NCBI GenBank assembly: GCA_035764385.1
Contig: DASTZI010000322.1
Coordinates: 1-9,370 of the forward strand
Reading direction: 5' to 3'
DNA: 9,370 bases
Origin: Gp6-AA40 sp035764385
GTDB taxonomy: Bacteria > Acidobacteriota > Vicinamibacteria > Vicinamibacterales > UBA2999
Below, one piece after another: positions 1 to 6,026 of this stretch; positions within the stretch are counted from its first letter, which is position 1; each line of letters begins with the position of its first letter. The notes below the pieces were generated by a model. The model saw only the letters and a program-made list of their open reading frames with translations. It did no database searches and had not been told where the DNA came from. Made by a program: the position numbers and the translations under genes.

Positions 1-792
1 GGCTATCACTTAAAGATCGACACGGGGATGAACCGCCTTGGATTTCGTCACGACAATCTGCGCCGCACCCTGCCGGAGTTGCTCGCCAGCTCGAACCTGC
101 GGCTCGACGCGATCTACACGCACTTTGCGACCGCTGACGAACCAGAGAGTCCCTTCTTCGATCTGCAGCGGAAGAATTTCGAGGCGGCGCTGAAGACGAT
201 CGGCGGCATTGCGGACCTACAGGGTTCGCGCCGCTCGCCGGCTGAAGCCGGCCCCCATAACGTTCTCATTCACGCGGCGAACAGTGCCGCGACGCTGCGC
301 GACGCGCGCGTCTGGTACGACATGGTCCGTCCTGGACTGATGCTGTACGGCATCGTCCCGCCACCGCTCGCCTCCACCATTCCTCTCACACCCGTCATGT
401 CGTTGACCAGTCGTGTCGTCGCGGTGAAAGGCGTCCGCCCCGGGGAAGGCGTCGGCTACGGCCTGCGGTTCGAGGCGGACAAGCCCGTGACCACCGCTGT
501 CATCCCCGCCGGCTACGCTGATGGCATCGACTTGCGTGTGTCGGGCAGGTCACAGGTGCTGATCCGCGGACGACGGGTGCCGATTGTCGGCGCCGTCTCG
601 ATGGACATGATGATGGTTGATGTGACCGACCTCGAGGACGTGTCGCCGGGCGACGAAGTGGTGATCATCGGGCGTCAGGGCGAGGAGTCGTGGCAGCAAA
701 TCGATGCGCGCGAAATGGCCGCCGCCATCGGCACCATCCCCTACGAAGTCGTCTGTCGCATCGGATCGCGGATTGAAAGGGTGTACGCGTGA
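1..792 (+). CDS. alr: Alanine racemase, 3' part (5' end outside window)
   Basis: This PLP enzyme interconverts L- and D-alanine in the cytoplasm to supply D-Ala for peptidoglycan. The frame is open from base 1 (GYHLKIDTGMNRLGF), so the ATG at 28 is internal. The N-terminal part with the PLP-binding lysine lies outside the window. Visible family motifs in order are KIDTGMNRLG, HAANSAATL, RPGLMLYG, the VGYGLRF segment with the likely catalytic Tyr (about residue 153 of the visible part), PAGYADG, SMDMMMVDVT, and near the C-terminus GTIPYEVVCRIGSR. Between GGIAD and LIHAANSAA there are roughly ten extra residues (GSRRSPAEAGPHN) encoded by a perfect palindrome, listed separately. The stop overlaps the radA start (GTGA, 789-792), so the two genes are probably translationally coupled. 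Identity is very secure. Whether it is the only racemase in the genome cannot be seen. Confidence 0.96.
   Translation, partial: GYHLKIDTGMNRLGFRHDNLRRTLPELLASSNLRLDAIYTHFATADEPESPFFDLQRKNFEAALKTIGGIADLQGSRRSPAEAGPHNVLIHAANSAATLRDARVWYDMVRPGLMLYGIVPPPLASTIPLTPVMSLTSRVVAVKGVRPGEGVGYGLRFEADKPVTTAVIPAGYADGIDLRVSGRSQVLIRGRRVPIVGAVSMDMMMVDVTDLEDVSPGDEVVIIGRQGEESWQQIDAREMAAAIGTIPYEVVCRIGSRIERVYA
237..252. repeat. Perfect palindrome translated inside alr
   Basis: GCCGGCT-GA-AGCCGGC is a 7-bp perfect inverted repeat with a 2-nt centre. It lies within a stretch (about 223-264) that encodes residues extra to the usual alanine racemase core. It looks like a REP/small palindromic element that landed in frame. 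A related but shorter palindrome with the same GA centre and codon phase is at 4302-4315. The repeat-family assignment is inferred, since only one genome segment is visible. Confidence 0.6.
776..781 (+). promoter_or_regulatory. Ribosome binding site of radA
   Basis: AAAGGG inside the 3' end of alr lies 7 nt before the GTG at 789. This supports that GTG, which overlaps the alr stop by 4 nt, as the radA start. Confidence 0.55.
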
Positions 793-2183
793 AACCGCCG
801 AAGGTCGTCTTCGTCTGCCAGGAGTGCGGCGCGCAATCGCCGAAGTGGATGGGCAAATGCGTCGAATGCGGCGCGTGGAATTCGTTTGTCGAAGAGCGAG
901 CGGCACCCGACGTTGCGCCGGGCACTGCGGCGAACAACCGGTACACGCAATTTAGTACATCTACCGCGGCGAAGCTGTACGCAGAAGTTGAAACCGCCAA
1001 CGCTGTCCGTCTGTCATCCGGCATCGGCGAGTTCGATCGCGTCCTTGGTGGGGGCGTCGTGCCGGGATCGCTCGTGCTGCTCGGTGGCGAACCGGGCATT
1101 GGCAAGTCCACGCTGCTGCTGCAGGCCGCGGCCCATTTCGCCGCGAACGTCGGACCAGTTCTCTATGCGTCCGGCGAGGAATCCGAGCACCAGATCAAGA
1201 GCCGCGGCGACCGGCTCGGTGTCGGTGCTGCGCCCCTCTACCTGCTGTCGGAAACGTGCATCGAGCGCATTCTCGAAGAAATCGCTCGGCTCAAGCCCGC
1301 GCTGGTCGTCATCGATTCAGTACAGACGGTCTTTTCCATCAAGTTCCAATCGGCGCCCGGGAGCATTGGACAGGTGCGCGAAGCCGCCACGCAGTTTCTG
1401 TTTGCGGCGAAAGGGCAGAACATTCCGACCGTCCTCGTCGGTCACGTCACCAAAGATGGCAACCTCGCGGGACCGAAGGCGCTGGAGCATGTGGTCGACA
1501 CGGTCCTGTATTTCGAGGGCGAGCGGCATCACTCGCACCGCGTCATCCGCGCCATCAAGAACCGGTTTGGCGCCGTCAGCGAGCTCGGCGTGTTCGAGAT
1601 GACGGGCAGCGGGCTGCGCCCCGTAGCCAATCCGTCGCGACTGTTTCTGTCGGAGCGCGCCTCGGGCACTCCGGGCTCGGCGGTCCTCTGCTGTGTCGAA
1701 GGGTCGAGGCCTATCCTGGTGGAGGTCCAGGCGCTCGTCAGCACGAGCACCTACGGCAATGCCCGGCGGATGGCGATTGGTATCGATCAGAACCGTCTGT
1801 CGCTGCTGCTGGCGGTCCTCGAAAAGCGGGCTGGTCTCAGCCTCGCTGGGGATGACGTGTATGTGAACATCGCGGGCGGGATGAACATCGAAGAGCCGGC
1901 CGCCGACCTGAGCGTCATCGCCGCTGTTGCGTCCAGCGTGCGAAACCGGGGTTTGTCGCCCTCGACGGCGGTTTTTGGTGAGGTCGGGTTGAGCGGCGAA
2001 ATCCGGGGGATCCCACAGGCGCCACTCCGTATCCGCGAAGCCGTGCAGATGGGCTTCAGCCGCGTTGTGCTTCCCGCCGCCAATGTGGACCGTGCCTCAG
2101 CCGATACCCCGGTGGAGAGGCACGAATGCGAGCTAATTGGCGTCAGAACCGTCGGTGAGGCCCTAGATCAGTTGATCGCTTGA
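789..2183 (+). CDS. radA: DNA repair ATPase RadA (Sms)
   Basis: RadA is a RecA-like, hexameric DNA-branch-migration ATPase that helps process recombination intermediates. At 464 aa it is full length for the family. Visible parts are a N-terminal four-cysteine zinc finger (C10, C13, C24, C27; CQECG and CVECG), a RecA-like core with Walker A GGEPGIGKST at 99-108, a Walker B-like LVVIDSVQT at about 172-180, the RadA signature KNRFG at 257-261, and a C-terminal Lon-protease-like domain from about 290 on. The Lon-like part includes GDDVYVNIAGGMNIEEP and GEVGLSGEIRG. The start is GTG 789, chosen because it gives the normal distance to the zinc finger and has an AAAGGG ribosome site 7 nt upstream. 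It overlaps alr by 4 nt. In Bacillus radA is followed by disA and yacL. Here the yacL-type gene follows directly after 76 nt and disA is absent. Confidence 0.97.
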   Translation: MKPPKVVFVCQECGAQSPKWMGKCVECGAWNSFVEERAAPDVAPGTAANNRYTQFSTSTAAKLYAEVETANAVRLSSGIGEFDRVLGGGVVPGSLVLLGGEPGIGKSTLLLQAAAHFAANVGPVLYASGEESEHQIKSRGDRLGVGAAPLYLLSETCIERILEEIARLKPALVVIDSVQTVFSIKFQSAPGSIGQVREAATQFLFAAKGQNIPTVLVGHVTKDGNLAGPKALEHVVDTVLYFEGERHHSHRVIRAIKNRFGAVSELGVFEMTGSGLRPVANPSRLFLSERASGTPGSAVLCCVEGSRPILVEVQALVSTSTYGNARRMAIGIDQNRLSLLLAVLEKRAGLSLAGDDVYVNIAGGMNIEEPAADLSVIAAVASSVRNRGLSPSTAVFGEVGLSGEIRGIPQAPLRIREAVQMGFSRVVLPAANVDRASADTPVERHECELIGVRTVGEALDQLIA

Positions 2184-2247
2184 TTTTCACCCCCGCGCCG
2201 CTCTAACGTTCCCTCACTCATATCGCTACATCTTCGGTTCATAGCCC

Positions 2248-2253
2248 GAGGGA
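2248..2253 (+). promoter_or_regulatory. Ribosome binding site that favours the second ATG of the PIN-TRAM gene
   Basis: GAGGGA directly abuts the ATG at 2254, leaving no spacer. It is 6 nt before the in-frame ATG at 2260. Normal Shine-Dalgarno spacing therefore argues for 2260 as the used start. The difference is two residues. Confidence 0.6.
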
Positions 2254-2259
2254 ATGCTC

Positions 2260-3354
2260 ATGTTGTGGTCAGTCATCGCACGGTTCCTATTCATAGTGGC
2301 GGTCAGCTACGCGGCCTATCAGCTGCAGCCGCTCGGCGACGAGCCCGTCGAAAGCCTTGGATTCGGCGTCGGTCTGGGCGCACTGGTGATCTTTCTCGAG
2401 CAGCGTCTGAAGCACATTGCGATGACGCACATGCTCGGGAGTCTGCTCGGCGGAGCAGTTGGTCTCGGAGCGGCGAAGACGATCGGCGCGGCCCTGTATT
2501 GGGCCGACGTGAACGACCGGCGCGTCGTCTTTCTCCACAGCCTCATCCTGCTCGGCCTGCCGTACATCGGCCTAGTCATGGGTGCGCGGAACGCCGAGTG
2601 GCTCGAGCCCGAGCGCATCGTCGGCCTGTTCCGCAACACCGGACCTCGCCGGCGCTACCGCATCCTCGATACGAGCGTCATCATCGACGGCCGTATCGCC
2701 GACATCTGCGAAACGGGCTTTATGGATGGCACGCTGGTCATCCCGCAATTCGTGCTGAAGGAACTGCAGTTTGTCGCCGATTCATCGGACTCGATGAAGC
2801 GGAACCGCGGCCGCCGCGGTCTCGACATCCTGCAGAAGATTCAGAAGATGGCGGGCGTGGACGTCATGATCTCGGATGTCGACTTTCCGGAAGTGAAGGA
2901 AGTCGACTTGAAGCTCATCGAACTGGCCCGCACGCTCGAGGGAAAGATCGTCACTAACGATTTCAATCTGAACAAGGTGGCGCAGCTTCGCGGCGTGTCC
3001 GTCCTCAATATCAATGAATTGGCGAATTCGCTGAAGCCCGTCGTTCTTCCCGGCGAGGTGATGAAGGTGTTCATCCTCAAAGAGGGGAAGGAATACAACC
3101 AGGGCGTCGCGTATCTCGATGACGGCACCATGGTGGTCGTCGATAACGCGCGGAAGATGATCGGCAAGACCATTGACGTGGTCGTGACGAGCGTGCTGCA
3201 GACGACCGCGGGCAAGATGATCTTCGGCCGCTTCATCGATTCCGCGACCGCAGCGCAGGCCGTCCCCGCGACGAACGCAGTCTCGGCCGAAGCCGAGCCG
3301 GTGCGGCGAACCCGTTCGCAGATGCCGCCGTCGGCTGCCGCGGCGGGCAAATAG
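2260..3354 (+). CDS. Membrane-anchored PIN-TRAM domain protein, YacL-like
   Basis: The architecture matches B. subtilis YacL: several N-terminal membrane helices, a PIN nuclease fold, then a TRAM RNA-binding domain. The hydrophobic segments cover roughly residues 5-20, 34-46, 58-80 and 90-108. The PIN core starts at RYRILDTSVIIDGRI and carries the expected acidic residues D137, D143, E168 and D234 (TNDFNLN), so a metal-dependent ribonuclease is plausible. The TRAM part follows VVLPGEVMKVFILKEGKE and ends near KMIFGRF. An Ala/Pro-rich, charged tail of about 35 residues closes the protein. At 364 aa it is close to the family's usual size. The substrate is not known for this family with certainty. 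The start at 2260 is preferred over 2254 because of the ribosome site. It lies 76 nt after radA and ends 10 nt before plsC. Confidence 0.9.
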   Translation: MLWSVIARFLFIVAVSYAAYQLQPLGDEPVESLGFGVGLGALVIFLEQRLKHIAMTHMLGSLLGGAVGLGAAKTIGAALYWADVNDRRVVFLHSLILLGLPYIGLVMGARNAEWLEPERIVGLFRNTGPRRRYRILDTSVIIDGRIADICETGFMDGTLVIPQFVLKELQFVADSSDSMKRNRGRRGLDILQKIQKMAGVDVMISDVDFPEVKEVDLKLIELARTLEGKIVTNDFNLNKVAQLRGVSVLNINELANSLKPVVLPGEVMKVFILKEGKEYNQGVAYLDDGTMVVVDNARKMIGKTIDVVVTSVLQTTAGKMIFGRFIDSATAAQAVPATNAVSAEAEPVRRTRSQMPPSAAAAGK

Positions 3355-3364
3355 AAATTTACGA

Positions 3365-4159
3365 TTGCCTCCTTACCACTGGTGGCGGACTGTCTTTTTC
3401 CTGATCCCTGCCATCTCGGTCTACACGATTGTTCTGGGCACCTTGTCGATCGCGTCGAGCCTGTTCCAGAGCAGTGGTCGTTTCGCGCACTGGTGCGCGC
3501 GCACCTGGTCGCGGCTGATTCTCGTCACGACCGGTGTCGACGTGGAGGTCACCGGACTTGACCGTCTCGAGCGGGATCGGCCGTACGTCTTCGTCGCCAA
3601 TCACCAGAGCATTTACGACATTCCCATCATCTTCTGGTCGCTGCCGTACCAGATTCGCATCATCGCGAAAGAGTCCTTGGGCCGCTTTCCATTCCTGGGG
3701 TGGCACCTGCGGCGCACCGGACACATGCTCGTCGATCGACGTCGGCCCGATCGCGCGGCGATTTTCGGGCGTGCATCGAAGCTGATGCAGGAAGGGCTGT
3801 CGCTCATCGTGTTTCCCGAGGGAACACGGAGCCGCGACGGGCGCGTCGCCCCGTTCAAGGGCGGAAGCTTTTACCTGGCTCTCGAAGCGGGGCTGCCCGT
3901 GGTGCCGATCTCGATCGTCGGCAGCCGCCACATCATGCTGAAAGGACGATTGGCGACCTACCCCGGGCGCGTCAAACTGATCGTCCACGAGCCCGTCGAT
4001 ACGACAGGCCTTGCAGGTGCGGAGCCGCGAGCGGCGAGGGCGTTTGCCGCGCGGATGCGCGACGTCATCGCGCCGCAGGCTGAATCCGACGTCGCACAGT
4101 TCGACGTCGCTCGCGTGTCGTCCGCACTGCCTCGCGGGGCTGAATGGGTGCACATGTGA
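3365..4159 (+). CDS. plsC: 1-acyl-sn-glycerol-3-phosphate acyltransferase (PlsC family)
   Basis: PlsC enzymes acylate lysophosphatidic acid to phosphatidic acid at the inner face of the cytoplasmic membrane. The 264-aa protein starts with a hydrophobic helix (about residues 9-34) that would anchor it. It has the acyltransferase blocks: NHQSIYD with the catalytic H80-x4-D85, GHMLVDRR at about 119-126, FPEGTRS at 150-156, and VPISIVGSRH near 180-189. The start is TTG at 3365, only 10 nt after the PIN-TRAM stop and without a clear Shine-Dalgarno. No in-frame ATG or GTG lies early enough to keep the N-terminal helix, so TTG is the best choice, probably with translational coupling. Family membership is secure. 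The exact acyl acceptor is inferred, since PlsC homologues can also acylate other lysolipids. Confidence 0.92.
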   Translation: MPPYHWWRTVFFLIPAISVYTIVLGTLSIASSLFQSSGRFAHWCARTWSRLILVTTGVDVEVTGLDRLERDRPYVFVANHQSIYDIPIIFWSLPYQIRIIAKESLGRFPFLGWHLRRTGHMLVDRRRPDRAAIFGRASKLMQEGLSLIVFPEGTRSRDGRVAPFKGGSFYLALEAGLPVVPISIVGSRHIMLKGRLATYPGRVKLIVHEPVDTTGLAGAEPRAARAFAARMRDVIAPQAESDVAQFDVARVSSALPRGAEWVHM

Positions 4160-4190
4160 GGACCGGCCTCAGCCGGCCAACGCTCTTACC

Positions 4191-4829
4191 GTGACATTCA
4201 CTGTTGATCCGCATCTCGCATCGTTCGTCCGGGCGGGTGTGCTCTGGTTTGACGGCGCGACTGTCGTTGAGCACGACCACGGTCTCGATGCGCCTCTCGC
4301 CGCGGCTGAAGCCGCCGTGCGGATGAACCCGCCCACGGAAACAACTGCGGTTCGGACGATGTACAAGCGTGTCGGGATCGATCCGACCAAGACGCGCCCG
4401 TCATCAGAGGCGTTGCTCCGGCGGGTCCGCAAAGGAGACGCGCTGCCGCGCATCAATTCGATGGTCGATGTGTGCAACTGGTGCTCGTTCGAGTTCCAGT
4501 TGCCGTACGGGCTGTACGACGCCGCGAAAATCCAGGGCGATGTGACACTCCGGATCGGACGTGACGGTGAATCGTATCCAGGTATCCGCAAAGATGATGT
4601 ACACGTGCACGGGCGCATCACGCTCGTCGATCGCGACGGACCGTTCGGCAACCCGACATCCGATTCCGCACGACCCATGGTGACGACGGCGACGACGCGC
4701 GGGATGCTCGTCGTGTTCGCACCCCGCGAGGTGGACACGACACGTGTGACGCACGCGATGAACGTGACGTCCGAACGGATGCGCCAGTACACGGGGTGCG
4801 TCGAGAGTGCCCGGATGGTTAGTGGTTAG
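4191..4829 (+). CDS. Stand-alone B3/B4 tRNA-binding domain protein (PheRS-beta editing-domain-like)
   Basis: This 212-aa protein resembles free-standing B3/4 domain proteins, related to the part of phenylalanyl-tRNA synthetase beta that clears mischarged Tyr-tRNA(Phe). Recognisable family segments are SSEALLRRVRKGDALPRINSMVDVCN at about 71-96, LPYGLYDAAKIQGDVTLRIG at 104-123, and DRDGPFGNPTSDSARPMVTTATTRGMLVVFAP at about 147-178. The start is GTG 4191. The open frame extends further upstream, but that part is a shadow of plsC in another frame and does not look like the family. No good Shine-Dalgarno is seen. A GAGGA at 4158-4162 is too distant. No PheRS catalytic domain is attached. Its function is unproven; tRNA quality control is an inference from the fold and from its translation neighbours gltX, rlmB and the tRNAs. 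Confidence 0.85.
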   Translation: MTFTVDPHLASFVRAGVLWFDGATVVEHDHGLDAPLAAAEAAVRMNPPTETTAVRTMYKRVGIDPTKTRPSSEALLRRVRKGDALPRINSMVDVCNWCSFEFQLPYGLYDAAKIQGDVTLRIGRDGESYPGIRKDDVHVHGRITLVDRDGPFGNPTSDSARPMVTTATTRGMLVVFAPREVDTTRVTHAMNVTSERMRQYTGCVESARMVSG

Positions 4830-4861
4830 TGCTACGAATCACTCACCATCAACCACCAACC
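4817..4861. repeat. Inverted heptamer repeats between the B3/B4 gene and ispDF
   Basis: Two direct copies of GGTTAGT (4817-4823, 4824-4830) include the stop codon region of the B3/B4 gene. After a 10-nt gap come three opposite-orientation heptamers, ACTCACC, ATCAACC and ACCAACC (4841-4861). The segments 4814-4824 and 4840-4850 can pair at 10 of 11 positions around a 15-nt loop. No T-run follows, so this is not a standard terminator. It looks like a heptad repeat element. Confidence 0.6.
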
Positions 4862-4876
4862 AGATAAGATCAGGTC

Positions 4877-6025
4877 GTGCACGTTTCCGCGATCATCGCT
4901 GCCGGCGGGCGCGGCTCGAGATTTGGAGGTTCGCAGCCGAAGCAGCTTCAGATGCTTGCGGGCGTGCCGATCCTCAAGCGGACCGTTGACGCCTTTCTGC
5001 AGGGTTACGGGTTCGACGAAGTGGTCGTCGCGCTTCCGTCCGAATTGGCAGTCAACCCTCCTTCATACCTGGACAGCGTCATCATCGTCGAAGGCGGCGA
5101 GCGGCGACAGGATTCGGTGGCGAACGCGTTCGGTGCGGTTGCGCCAAGCTCCCAGATCATCGTGATTCACGATGCGGCGCGGCCGCTCGTATCCAGTGCG
5201 CTGATCGAGCGGACGATCGACGCTGCAGCGAAGCATGGCGCCGCCATTGCGGCGCTCCAGGCCCGAGACACGGTGAAACGCACTGACGCGTCGCGCATCA
5301 TCCGCGGCACCATCCCGCGTGAAGAAGTGTTTCTCGCGCAGACGCCGCAGGCGTTCCGGGTCGGCGTCCTGCGTGACGCGTTGGCGCTGGCGTCCACTGC
5401 GTCCGACGCCACCGATGAGGCGATGCTCGCCGAGCAGGCGGGACACTCGGTGTATCTGGTCGATGGTGATCCGCGGAACCTCAAGATCACGACGCCCGAG
5501 GATCTCGAAATCGCCGAACGTCTTGCCGCGGCAAATCGTCGTGCCGCCTCGATCCGGATTGGGAATGGATATGACCTGCACCGGCTTGTGCCGGGCCGTC
5601 CGCTGATCCTGGGTGGTATTGCCATTCCGTTCGACAAGGGCCTCGACGGGCATTCCGACGCCGATGCCGTGTGCCACGCGGTGACCGACGCGATCCTCGG
5701 CGCCGCATCCGCCGGCGATATCGGCGGCCATTTTCCGGATACGGATGCGATGTTCAAAGGCGCAAACAGTGTCGACTTGTTGAAGCGCGCTGTCGCCGTG
5801 GTACACGCAGGCGGCTATCACGTTTCCAATGTCGATGTCGTGGTCATCGCGCAGCAACCGAAGCTTTCGCCCTATGTCGACTCCATGCGCGCGAGCCTCG
5901 CACGCGCCATCGGCATCGAGCCGCGGCGGGTGAGCGTCAAAGGAAAGACGAACGAAGGTGTCGACGCCACGGGTACCGGCGAAGCCATCGCCGTCCACGC
6001 CGTCGCCCTGATCTCAGCACTCTAG
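4877..6025 (+). CDS. ispDF: Bifunctional IspD/IspF enzyme of the MEP isoprenoid pathway
   Basis: This is one 382-aa chain carrying two MEP-pathway enzymes. Residues 1 to about 220 are IspD (2-C-methyl-D-erythritol 4-phosphate cytidylyltransferase), with AAGGRGSRFGG and PKQ for CTP binding, VEGGERRQDSV, HDAARPLV, TVKRT, LAQTPQAF and a final KITTPEDLE. Residues 226-382 are IspF (2-C-methyl-D-erythritol 2,4-cyclodiphosphate synthase), with the metal ligands D233-x-H235 in GYDLHRL and H267, then GHSDADAVCH, GDIGGHFPDTD and KGKTNEGVDATGTGEAIA. The two steps flank the IspE reaction, so the fusion joins non-consecutive enzymes, as in known IspDF proteins of other bacteria. The start is GTG 4877 because it gives the classic IspD N-terminus. 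A weak AGG lies 2-4 nt upstream. The stop is 1 nt before the gltX ATG. Confidence 0.96.
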   Translation: MHVSAIIAAGGRGSRFGGSQPKQLQMLAGVPILKRTVDAFLQGYGFDEVVVALPSELAVNPPSYLDSVIIVEGGERRQDSVANAFGAVAPSSQIIVIHDAARPLVSSALIERTIDAAAKHGAAIAALQARDTVKRTDASRIIRGTIPREEVFLAQTPQAFRVGVLRDALALASTASDATDEAMLAEQAGHSVYLVDGDPRNLKITTPEDLEIAERLAAANRRAASIRIGNGYDLHRLVPGRPLILGGIAIPFDKGLDGHSDADAVCHAVTDAILGAASAGDIGGHFPDTDAMFKGANSVDLLKRAVAVVHAGGYHVSNVDVVVIAQQPKLSPYVDSMRASLARAIGIEPRRVSVKGKTNEGVDATGTGEAIAVHAVALISAL

Positions 6026-6026
6026 A

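Noticed and set aside
2180..2207. Possible sigma-70 promoter between radA and the PIN-TRAM gene (TTGATT, 16 nt, TCTAAC)
   Set aside because: Each box matches only 4 of 6 consensus bases, so it is within chance. The 76-nt gap may hold a promoter, but this one cannot be supported.
3359..4153. 264-aa minus-strand open frame opposite plsC
   Set aside because: It mirrors a gene with clear PlsC motifs, has low-complexity Arg/Pro/Asp-rich composition and no recognisable domain. High-GC shadow frame.
4163..4176. CCGGC-CTCA-GCCGG inverted repeat between plsC and the B3/B4 gene, considered as a terminator
   Set aside because: The stem is only 5 bp and no T-run follows. Such matches are common in GC-rich DNA.
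4011..4190. N-terminal extension of the B3/B4 gene reaching back into plsC
   Set aside because: The extension is Arg/Ser/Cys-rich shadow sequence overlapping plsC by about 150 nt. The family-like sequence starts at GTG 4191.
5063..5998. 311-aa minus-strand open frame opposite ispDF
   Set aside because: Long only because of GC bias. The sense strand encodes both IspD and IspF with all catalytic motifs.
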